Positions 7,797-15,100 of a DNA stretch of 17,077 nt are shown piece by piece. The translations under genes were made by a program, and so were the position numbers. The notes under the pieces are model-generated. The model saw only the letters and a program-made list of their open reading frames with translations. It had not been told where the DNA came from and did no database searches. Numbering within the stretch: the first letter of the stretch is position 1; each line of letters opens with the position of its first letter. Source of the stretch: Methylorubrum extorquens (lineage in GTDB: Bacteria > Pseudomonadota > Alphaproteobacteria > Rhizobiales > Beijerinckiaceae); the NCBI GenBank assembly GCA_019695455.1, contig JAEUAC010000174.1, forward strand, positions 1 to 17,077, written 5' to 3'.

Positions 7797-8519
7797 ATGC
7801 CGTCCTCAGCCGAGGGGCTCTCGCCGAAATACGCCCGCATCGCCGACAGCATGCGCCGGCGGATCGCCCGCCGGACCTGGCAGCAGGGCGCCAAGCTCCC
7901 GACGAACGACGCGCTCGCGGCCGAGTTCGGCGTCTCGCGCGTGACGGCCCGGCAGGCGGTCGAGCTCCTGGCGCGGGAGGGGCTGGTCGAGGCGCGGCAG
8001 GGCCGGGGCACCTACGTGGTCGGGGCGCCGCCGGAGGACCGCTGGCTGCGCGTCGAGACGAGCCTCGCGGCCCTGGCCGAGGTCTATCGCGACACCTCGC
8101 CGGAGATCCTGAACATCGAGGAATCCAACGCCACGCCGCCCCTCCAGCCGGCGGACGGGGAGCCGGCCGAGCGCTACGTGTTCATGCGGCGGGTGCATTC
8201 GCGGGGGGGCGAGCCGTATTGCGTCATCTCGATCTACCTCGACGAGGCCGTCTTCCGGCAGGCCCCGGAGCGGTTCCGGCGCGAGGTCGTCATCCCGATC
8301 CTCACGGAGATGCGCCGCCCCGCCATCGCGCAGGCGCGGCAGACCTTCAGCATCGGGGCGGCCGATCTCGACGTGTCGCGGCACCTGCGCATCCCGCTCG
8401 GCGCGCCCGTGGCCGAGGTGCGGCGCGTGTTCGCGAGCGAGGACCGGCGCGTCCTCTATCTCGGCGAGGTGACCTACCGGGGCGACTTCGTGCGGATCGA
8501 GATGGACCTGAAGCCCTGA
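7797..8519 (+). CDS. GntR-family regulator with UTRA ligand domain (HutC subfamily)
   Basis: This 240-residue protein has a winged helix-turn-helix at about 10-75 (LAAEFGVSRVTARQAVELL, then the wing EGLVEARQGRGTYV) and a C-terminal UTRA effector domain at about 90-235 (RYVFMRRVHSRGGEPYCVIS; APVAEVRRVFASEDRRVLYL). HutC-type members are usually repressors released by a pathway metabolite. The commonly seen Ser-Glu in the LPSExxL segment is Thr-Asn here (LPTNDAL). The ATG at 7797 follows GGAGGG by 4 nt, and the gene starts 11 bp after the GMC stop, so it is cotranscribed with the enzymes. The inferred target is the divergent promoter at 5008-5037, which would also give autoregulation; the similar site before the ClC gene may be a second target. 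Confidence 0.9.
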   Translation: MPSSAEGLSPKYARIADSMRRRIARRTWQQGAKLPTNDALAAEFGVSRVTARQAVELLAREGLVEARQGRGTYVVGAPPEDRWLRVETSLAALAEVYRDTSPEILNIEESNATPPLQPADGEPAERYVFMRRVHSRGGEPYCVISIYLDEAVFRQAPERFRREVVIPILTEMRRPAIAQARQTFSIGAADLDVSRHLRIPLGAPVAEVRRVFASEDRRVLYLGEVTYRGDFVRIEMDLKP

Positions 8520-8529
8520 GCGGCTTCAG
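8508..8529. terminator. Hairpin spanning both convergent stop codons
   Basis: CTGAAGCC (8508-8515) pairs perfectly with GGCTTCAG (8522-8529) around a six-base loop CTGAGC. The left arm and loop contain the end of the GntR gene with its TGA at 8517-8519; the right arm contains the TGA of the ClC gene (complement of 8526-8528). Only 6 bp separate the two genes. There is no T-run, so it may act as a weak bidirectional stop or an mRNA 3'-end stabiliser. Confidence 0.5.
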
Positions 8530-10286
8530 CCGAAGACCAGCTCGCGGTTCCGCCGCTCCAGCTCCTCGCCGTACTTGCGCAGGACGTGCGCCTCGGTGAG
8601 CGTCCCGAGGACGCGGCGCGACCCGTCCGCGTCCACCACGGCGAGCACGTCCGTCTCCGTGTCGACGAAGGCCTCGATGACCTGGCTGATCGTCATGCCG
8701 GGCATCAGCACCGCCTCCTGCTGGCGCGCCAGCGTCTCGACCGGCTGGTCCGTGTCGCTCGCGACGTTGAGGTCGGCCGTCAGCACGACGCCCGCATAGG
8801 CGCCGCCCCGCTGCAGCACGAGCTGCTTCTCGCGGCCGGCCGACATCAGCTCCAGCGCCTTCGCGATCGGCAGGTCGGCCCGGGCCGACTTGAAGTCGCG
8901 GCGCATCATGGCGGCGGCCGAGATCTGGCGCACCCAGCCGACGTCCTGCGGCCCGCGGATCGTGTCGTCGCCGCGCAGGTGGAAGCGCCAGGTCGCGAAG
9001 CTGTAGCCCCACAGCTCGCGCACGAGCAGCGACGCGATCGAGGCCGCCACCACGGCCCCGACCGTGATCGAGAAGTCGCCCGTCGTCTCGAGCGCGAGGC
9101 AGATCATGCTGACCGGCGCGCCGAGGACGCCCGTGCCGAAGGCCGCCATGCCGGCGATCGCGGCCGTGCCCGGCTGCAGGATCCAGCTCGCGCCGATCGC
9201 GGACCCGAGCACCGTGTAGAGGAGGCCGAGCAGCGCCCCGAGGAGCAGCGCGGCGAAGAACAGGCCGCCGCGGAATCCGGACCCGAGGGACAGGGCCGAG
9301 GCCGCCATCTTGAGGACGATCGCGGTGCCGAGCGCCCAGGCGGTCGGGTTGCCGGCGAGGCTGACCTGCAGGGCGCCGTGCCCCGCCCCGAGCACGATGG
9401 GGCTGACGAAGCTGAGGCCGCCGAGGAGGAGCCCGCCGACGATCGGCCGGACGATCGTGCGCGTGCCCGTGAGCCGGGCGAGGGCCTTCTCGACCGACGA
9501 CACGCCGATCATGAGGAGGATGCTGGCGAACCCGCACAGCAGCCCGACGAGGGCCACCTGGAGGATCATCTCCGCCGAGAGCGGGGTGGGGAACCCCGGG
9601 ACGAGGAGATAGGCGTGGGTCGTGATCTGGCGCGCGACCAGCGTCGCCGTGACGGCGCTCGCGATGACGGGCACGAAGCCCGCGGTCGCGTAGGCGCCGA
9701 GCACCACCTCGAACGCGTAGAAGGCGCCCGCGAGCGGCGCCGAGAACGCCCCGCTGATCGCCCCCGCGGCGCCGCAGGCGACGAGAAGGCGCATGTCGCT
9801 GCGGCGGGCGTTGAGCGCCCGGCCGGCGAGCGAGGCGACGGCCGCGCAGAGCTGCGTGAACCCCGCCTCCAGCCCGACGGAGCCGCCGGTGCCGTTCGAC
9901 ACGAGCGTCTGGCCCGCGATGTAGAGCGAGCCGCGCAGGGAGACCCGGCCGCCGTGCAGCGCGTTCGCCTCGATGGCGTCCGCGAGCTTCGAGCCGAGGC
10001 GGTGGGCGAGGAACACCGTCATGGCGCCGACGAGACAGCCGCCCAGGACCGGCACCGCGAGGGCGCGCCAGGGCGCGATCCCGGTCGCGGCGCTGAGGTC
10101 CACCCCGTCCGGCAGGTCGAACAGGGCGACCTGCAGGTAGTGCGCGGCCTCCGACATGGCCGCGACGACGAGGCCGCTGACGATGCCGATGAGCACGCCG
10201 GCCACGAGGAGGCCGAGCTCGCGACGCCGGAAGAAGCGCCGCAGGGATTGCGGCGCGAGGGCATCGAAGACGCGGTCCTGCAGCAC
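8526..10286 (-). CDS. ClC-family chloride channel or transporter with two CBS domains
   Basis: This 586-residue inner-membrane protein has the long helical ClC core followed by two CBS domains (about 459-515 and 525-575; MMRRDFKSARADLPIAKALELM and MTISQVIEAFVDTETDVLAVV). The filter segments are recognisable but unusual. In place of GREGP there is GTGGSVGLEAG, keeping the gating-type glutamate (E140) while losing the Arg and Pro. The GxFxP block reads SGFRGGLFFAAL (336-347), and no clear GSGIP is present where the first filter loop should be. CGAAGAISGAFSAPLAGAFYAFEVVL (171-196) is typical. The start is GTG at 10286, preceded by GGAGG at about 7 nt. Whether it is a channel or a Cl-/H+ exchanger cannot be decided; CBS domains suggest nucleotide control. 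Confidence 0.92.
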   Translation of the reverse strand: MLQDRVFDALAPQSLRRFFRRRELGLLVAGVLIGIVSGLVVAAMSEAAHYLQVALFDLPDGVDLSAATGIAPWRALAVPVLGGCLVGAMTVFLAHRLGSKLADAIEANALHGGRVSLRGSLYIAGQTLVSNGTGGSVGLEAGFTQLCAAVASLAGRALNARRSDMRLLVACGAAGAISGAFSAPLAGAFYAFEVVLGAYATAGFVPVIASAVTATLVARQITTHAYLLVPGFPTPLSAEMILQVALVGLLCGFASILLMIGVSSVEKALARLTGTRTIVRPIVGGLLLGGLSFVSPIVLGAGHGALQVSLAGNPTAWALGTAIVLKMAASALSLGSGFRGGLFFAALLLGALLGLLYTVLGSAIGASWILQPGTAAIAGMAAFGTGVLGAPVSMICLALETTGDFSITVGAVVAASIASLLVRELWGYSFATWRFHLRGDDTIRGPQDVGWVRQISAAAMMRRDFKSARADLPIAKALELMSAGREKQLVLQRGGAYAGVVLTADLNVASDTDQPVETLARQQEAVLMPGMTISQVIEAFVDTETDVLAVVDADGSRRVLGTLTEAHVLRKYGEELERRNRELVFG

Positions 10287-10312
10287 TCGCCACCTCCAGG
10301 CGACGCACCTCT

Positions 10313-10339
10313 GTCATATGGAACTCTAGATGACCATAC
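10313..10339. promoter_or_regulatory. Bipartite motif and TATGG/CCATA palindrome upstream of ClC gene
   Basis: GTCATAT (10313-10319), twelve bases, then GACCATAC (10332-10339) repeats the exact arrangement found at 5008-5034. On the minus strand it ends 26 nt before the ClC GTG, compared with 31 nt before the permease GTG for the other copy, in the same orientation. Within it TATGG (10317-10321) and CCATA (10334-10338) form an inverted repeat centred on TCTAGA (10325-10330). This is a likely operator over the ClC promoter; the binder is unproven. Confidence 0.6.
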
Positions 10340-10362
10340 GGCCGGCGGCGTGGCGCGGCGGG

Positions 10363-11001
10363 TCAGGGCGGGGCGTGCCGTCGCGGGCTCGCCCAGCCCT
10401 GCACGGTCGAGCGGACGAGCGCGTCGACCATGGGGCGCACGTCCGAAGGGCCGATCGGCCCGAGGCCGCCGAGATGGCCGAGATAGATCATGCCGTGGAC
10501 GCTGGACCAGAGCGCCTTCGCCATCACGGGGATCTCGGCCTCGTCCAGCGTCCCGTCCGCCCGGATGACGCCCTCGATGACGCCGAACAGCGCCGCGATG
10601 TCGGCCGCGATGGCGGGCGGGGCCTCGATCGTGCGCGGCTCGAACATGGCCGCCCAGGCATGACGATGGCTCGCGGCGAAGAGCTGGTAGGCATCGGCCA
10701 GACGGAGCAGGCGATCGGTCGTCGGCCCGCCCCCGCCGCCCTCGAGCGCGGCGACGAGGCTCGCGCGCAGGTCCCGCATGGTGAGGGCGTTGGCCTCGAG
10801 CCGCAGCTCCTCGAGGCTCGCGAAGAGCGAATAGACCGAGCCCACCGCCGTGCCGGCCCGTTCGGCCACGGCGCGGGCGCTCAGGGCCGACGCGCCCCCC
10901 TCCCGGACGATCTCGACGGCCGCGGCGACCAGGGCCCGGCGGTCGGCCTCGCGCGACCGCTCGTCCTTCTTCGGACGCCCTCGCGTCTTTTTTTGAACCA
11001 T
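10363..11001 (-). CDS. TetR-family transcriptional regulator with WHG C-terminal domain
   Basis: This 212-residue protein has a basic N-terminal arm (KKTRGRPKKDERSREADRR), a TetR helix-turn-helix (about 21-68; LSARAVAERAGTAVGSVYSLF, with Tyr-Ser-Leu-Phe in place of the common YYHF or YRHF) and a ligand-binding half containing WSSVHG at 165-170, the mark of the WHG-type TetR C-terminal domain. The frame extends to a TTG at 11064, but the ATG at 11001 starts directly before the basic arm. A strong ribosome site is missing (AAGGG about 11 nt upstream). It is divergent from pspA, and a GAAC-N3-GTTC palindrome sits on its own start codon, which suggests autorepression and control of pspA-yiaA. Confidence 0.9.
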   Translation of the reverse strand: MVQKKTRGRPKKDERSREADRRALVAAAVEIVREGGASALSARAVAERAGTAVGSVYSLFASLEELRLEANALTMRDLRASLVAALEGGGGGPTTDRLLRLADAYQLFAASHRHAWAAMFEPRTIEAPPAIAADIAALFGVIEGVIRADGTLDEAEIPVMAKALWSSVHGMIYLGHLGGLGPIGPSDVRPMVDALVRSTVQGWASPRRHAPP

Positions 11002-11007
11002 GTTCGA
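10993..11007. promoter_or_regulatory. Probable TetR operator 1, over the tetR start codon
   Basis: TTGAAC (10993-10998), CAT spacer, GTTCGA (11002-11007) form an inverted repeat with five of six pairs. The three spacer bases are the complement of the tetR ATG. It shares the GAAC-N3-GTTC core with the second palindrome 57 bp away. Bound TetR would block its own expression. Confidence 0.6.
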
Positions 11008-11015
11008 AATAACCC

Positions 11016-11043
11016 TTGCGCCCGTCGCCGATCCCGCTATATC
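11016..11043 (+). promoter_or_regulatory. Promoter of pspA-yiaA
   Basis: TTGCGC (11016-11021) and TATATC (11038-11043) are separated by 16 bp and resemble a housekeeping sigma -35/-10 pair. Transcription would begin near 11050, leaving a leader of about 55 nt before the pspA ATG. No sigma-54 -24/-12 element was seen here. Confidence 0.55.
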
Positions 11044-11050
11044 GATTTCA

Positions 11051-11063
11051 TGAACAGCGTTCA
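11051..11063. promoter_or_regulatory. Probable TetR operator 2, at the predicted pspA transcription start
   Basis: TGAAC-AGC-GTTCA is a perfect inverted repeat with a three-base spacer, just downstream of the TATATC -10 element. It matches the core of the palindrome at 10993-11007. The position is that of a repressor that blocks initiation. Confidence 0.65.
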
Positions 11064-11105
11064 AACAAACCGGTCCGGTTCGTGGCGCCGTTCGGGAGTG
11101 TGCCC

Positions 11106-11777
11106 ATGATCAAGGTTCTCGACCTGCTCATGCGAGGAGCGATCGCCGATACCTCGCAGGCGATCCACGACGCGAACGCCGTGGCGATCCTGCGCCAGCA
11201 GATCCGCGACGCGGCCGCCGCCCTGGCGAGCGCCCGGCGCGAGCTCGCCGTCGCCATGGCCTACGGGGCGGCCGAGGGACGCGCGCTCGACGCCCTCGCG
11301 GCCCGCATCGACGACGTGACCGCCGGCGGCCGCAGGGCGCTCGCCGACGGCCGCGAGGACCTGGGCCGGGATGCGGCCTCGCTCATCGCCGCGCTCGAGG
11401 ACGAGCGGGCGGACCGGCAGGACGCCGCCGCCCGGTTCGGGCGGGACGTGAAGCGCCTGAAGGACCTCGTCGGCCGGGGTCAGGACCGGCTCCGCGATCT
11501 CGACAGGGGATTGCAGACGGCCCGGGCGACGGAGGCCGTCCGCCGGGCCGGCCTCAACGGCCGCCGCGTCGCGGCGCGGTCGACGGGCGCTCTCGGCGAG
11601 GCGGAGGCGACGCTCGCCCGGCTGCGGGCCCGCCACGCCGGCGAGGCGGACATGCTGGACGCCCTGGCGAGCCTCGACGAGGCGGGCGACGTCGACGCCC
11701 GCCTGGACGCCGCCGGCTACGGCCGGGTGCGGACCGACCCGAAGGCCGTCCTCGAGCGGCTGCGCGCCTCCGCCTGA
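11106..11777 (+). CDS. pspA: PspA/IM30-family protein
   Basis: This 223-residue protein is nearly all charged, alanine-rich helix without a signal peptide or membrane segment, as expected for PspA/Vipp1 relatives. These coat and stabilise the inner face of the cytoplasmic membrane under envelope stress and assemble into large ESCRT-III-like oligomers. The start MIKVLDLLMRGAIADTSQAI gives the usual N-terminal amphipathic helix, and coiled coil runs over about 30-190 (ILRQQIRDAAAALASARRELAVAMA). It ends in a small extra region (AAGYGRVRTDPKAVLERLRASA). The ATG at 11106 follows GGGAG at 7 nt; an in-frame extension to 11016 would cross the promoter and operator and is rejected. No pspB, pspC or pspF is present; control appears to be by TetR. 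The next gene, yiaA-like, lies 44 bp downstream. Confidence 0.85.
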   Translation: MIKVLDLLMRGAIADTSQAIHDANAVAILRQQIRDAAAALASARRELAVAMAYGAAEGRALDALAARIDDVTAGGRRALADGREDLGRDAASLIAALEDERADRQDAAARFGRDVKRLKDLVGRGQDRLRDLDRGLQTARATEAVRRAGLNGRRVAARSTGALGEAEATLARLRARHAGEADMLDALASLDEAGDVDARLDAAGYGRVRTDPKAVLERLRASA

Positions 11778-11821
11778 CATCGCCGATCCCCTTCCCTCAC
11801 CCTCACCGACAGGAGACCACC

Positions 11822-12097
11822 ATGACCCCGCAGATGCCCCACACCCCCGCCTGGAAGACCTTCACGTTCGTCAGCTTCATGATCGCCGCCGGCATGCTGG
11901 CGCTCGGCATCTTCTTCATGCCCGCCGACATCTGGATCAAGGGCTACATGGCCATGGCGGCCGTGTTCACGGTCGGCGCCACGTTCACGCTCGCCAAGAC
12001 GCTGCGCGACGAGCACGAGGCGAGCCGGCTGATCAACAAGATCGAGGACGCCGCCGCCGAGCGCGTCCTGCGGGACGCCGTCCCGGGCCGCATCTGA
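11822..12097 (+). CDS. YiaA/YiaB-family inner membrane protein
   Basis: This 91-residue protein has two membrane helices (about 13-32, FTFVSFMIAAGMLALGIFFM; and 42-58, YMAMAAVFTVGATFTLA) joined by the short loop PADIWIKGY, then a charged cytoplasmic tail. The pattern W..F..xSF, G(I)xxxPxDxWxKGYxAM and KTLRDExE is that of the YiaAB domain. Its biochemical role is not established in the family. Here it shares an operon with pspA, so it is probably a membrane partner in the envelope stress response, possibly an anchor for PspA (inference). AGGAG lies 6 nt before the ATG. Confidence 0.85.
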   Translation: MTPQMPHTPAWKTFTFVSFMIAAGMLALGIFFMPADIWIKGYMAMAAVFTVGATFTLAKTLRDEHEASRLINKIEDAAAERVLRDAVPGRI

Positions 12098-12112
12098 ACC
12101 CGACCTTCACCA

Positions 12113-12147
12113 TGGGGCGCGCGTCTTTCCTTAAGACACGCGCCCCA
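12113..12147 (+). terminator. Long hairpin downstream of pspA-yiaA
   Basis: A 15-base arm (12113-12127) and its partner (12133-12147) pair at 14 of 15 positions around the loop TCCTT; the outer part is TGGGGCGCG/CGCGCCCCA. The one mismatch is a C opposite an A. No T-run follows. It lies 15 nt after the yiaA-like stop and 30 nt before the next start codon, so it can be a terminator for the stress operon or an RNA element that lowers read-through into the fusion gene. Confidence 0.6.
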
Positions 12148-12177
12148 CATCTGACCCTCGAACGATCCGGATCCGCC

Positions 12178-15100
12178 ATGCAAGCCGCCGAGACTGTCCC
12201 GTCCTTGCTTCGAAGCCGTCGCTTCGCGCCCCTGTTCTGGACGCAGGCGCTGGGCGGCTTCAACGACAACCTGTTCAAGCAGGCCATGGCGCTGCTCGTC
12301 GCCTACCGGGTCGGCGCCGGCTCCGGGCTCGATCCGGCCTCGCTGACGGCGCTCGCGGGGGCGACCTTCGTGGCGCCCTTCATCGTGCTCTCCGCCTTCG
12401 CGGGCGGGCTCGCGGACCGCATGGACAAGGCCGTGCTGGCCCGCCGCCTCAAGCTCGCCGAGATCGCCATCGTGGCGCTCGCGGCCGGGGCGCTCGCGAC
12501 CGGCCACCTCGCGAGCCTGTTCGCCGTGCTGTTCCTGCTCGGCTGCCAGGCGGCGATGTTCGGTCCCGTCAAGTACAGCCTCCTGCCGGCCCACCTGCGC
12601 AAGGAGGAGCTCGTCGACGGCAACGCGCTCGTCGAGGGCGCGACCTTCGTGGCGATCCTGCTCGGCTCCATCCTCGGCGGCTGGCTGATCGGCTCGCCCG
12701 GCGGGGAGACCATCGTCGGCGCGGGGCTCCTCGTCGTGGCGGGGCTCGGCTACGGCGCGTCGCGCTTCATCCCGGCCGCCCTGCCGCCGGCGGGCGCGGC
12801 CGGCGGCCGCCGCATGGGGACGCTCGCGATCCTGCGCGAGGCGAAGGCCGAGCGGACGGTCTGGCTCTCCATCCTCGGCATCTCGTGGTTCTGGGTCGTC
12901 GGCGCCACGCTCCTCTCCTTCGTGCCGCCCCTGGCGCGCGACCGGCTCGGCGGCGACGAGGCCGTCGCGAGCTGCCTGCTCGGCATCTTCTCCGTCGGCA
13001 TCGCGATCGGCTCGCTCGCCTGCGCCCGCAGCCTGAAGGGCGAGATCACGCCGCGCCCCGTCCCCTTCGCGGCGCTCGCCCTCTCGGCGCTGCTCGTCGT
13101 CTTCGCGGCCGCGGTCGCGGCCCTGCCGGCCCCCGAGGCGAGCGGGCGCCACCTCCTCGACGTGCTCGCCTCGCCCGGCGCCCTCCTCGTCGGCGCGGTC
13201 CTGTTCGCGCTCGCGGTCGTGGCCGGCTTCTACGCGGTGCCGCTCTTCGCCATCATGCAGCACGCCGCGCCCGAGGACGCGAAGGCGCGCACCATCGGGG
13301 CGAACAACGTCGTCAACTCGCTCTTCATGGTGGCGGGCGCGGTGGTCACGGCGGGCCTCTCGTCGGGCCTCGGCGTGTCGCTCCCCTGGCTCGCCGTGAT
13401 CCTCGCCGCCCTGAACCTCGTCGCGGCCGCCATCATGCTGCGGCTCCTGTCGCGCCTCGTCCTCAAGACGATCGTGCGGGCGGCCCTGTCGCTCGTCTAC
13501 GGCGTCGAGGTCCGGGGCGAGGAGAACATGGCGAAGGCCGGCGCGCGCCGCGTCGTGGTGGCGAACCACCAATCCTTCCTGGACGGGCTCGTGGTCGCGG
13601 CCTTCCTGCCGGGCGACCCCGTCTTCGCCGTCGACACGGCCATCGCGAGCCGCTGGTGGGCGAAGCCCCTCCTGGCGCTGGTCGATTTCGCGACCGTCGA
13701 CCCGACCAACCCGATGGCCCTGAAGTCGCTCGCCCGCGAGGTCGAGAACGGCCGCACGCTGGTCATCTTCCCGGAGGGCCGCCTCACGGTCACGGGCTCG
13801 CTCATGAAGGTCTACGACGGGCCGGGCCTCGTCGCGGACCGCACGGGCGCCGACGTGGTCCCCGTCCGGCTCGACGGGCTGCAGCACACGCTGTTCACGC
13901 GCCTCTCGGGCCGCGTCGCCCGCCGCGTCGCGCCGCACGTCACGATGACGATCCTGCCGCCGCTCCGGCTCGCCGTGGACCCCGCCCTGAAGGGCCGCGC
14001 CCGCCGCAAGATGGCGGGGCAGCGCCTCTACGACGTCATGTCGGAGATGATCTTCGTCACGTCCGCCCTCGACCGGACGCTGTTCGGCTCGCTGGTCGAC
14101 GCGGCGGCCATGAACGGCCGCGCCCACGTCGTCGCCGAGGACATCGACTTCAAGCCGCTCACCTACGGCCGCCTGCTCGCGGGCTCCTTCGTGCTCGGCG
14201 GCAAGCTCCGCCGCCTCACGGCCGAGGGCGAGATCGTGGGCCTGCTCCTGCCGAACTCGGTCGGCGCGCTCGTGTCCTTCTTCGCCCTGCAGGCGATCGG
14301 GCGCGTGCCCGCCATGCTGAACGTCTCGTCGGGCGCGGCCGGCATGGGCGCGGCCTGCCGCATCGCGAAGATCCGCACCGTGCTGACCTCGCGCCGCTTC
14401 GTCGAGAAGGGCAAGCTCGGCCCCGTCGTCGAGGAGCTCGGCCGCGGCGTCGCGATCGTCTACCTCGAGGACGTGCGCGACACGGTCGGCCTCGGCGCGA
14501 AGCTCGCCGGCCTCGCCCGCTCCTACGCGCCGACGCTCGGGCGCGCGGCGGGCGATCCGAACGCGGCGGCCGTGGTGCTGTTCACGTCCGGCTCGGAGGG
14601 CGCCCCGAAGGGTGTCGTGCTCTCCCACCGCAACCTCAACGCCAACCGCTACCAGGTCGGCGCCCGCATCGCCTTCAACACGCGCGACATCGTCTTCAAC
14701 GCGCTGCCGATGTTCCATTCCTTCGGCCTGACGGTCGGCACGCTCCTGCCGGTGCTCGCCGGCATCCGCACGTTCCTCTACCCGTCGCCGCTGCACTACC
14801 GGGTGGTGCCGGAGCTCATCTACCAGACGAACGCGACCGTCTTCTTCGCCACCGACACGTTCCTGCGCGGCTACGCCCGCATGGCGAACCCCTACGACTT
14901 CCACTCCGTGCGCATCGTCGGCGCCGGCGCCGAGCGCGTCTCCGACGAGACGCGGCGGATCTGGTCGGAGCGGTTCGGCGTGCGCATCCTCGAAGGCTAC
15001 GGCGCCACGGAGACGGCGCCCGTCATCGCCTTCAACACGCCCATGCACTTCAAGGCCGGCACCGTCGGCCGCCTGATGCCCGCCATCGAGCACCGCCTCG

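Noticed and set aside
8586..10568. 660-residue plus-strand frame opposite the ClC gene, and the 656-residue minus frame over it
   Set aside because: Both are charged low-complexity shadows; the ClC frame has helices, filter-like motifs and CBS domains.
11002..11064. Extended TetR start at TTG 11064
   Set aside because: It would place 21 non-family residues over the divergent promoter and operator; ATG 11001 directly precedes the basic arm.
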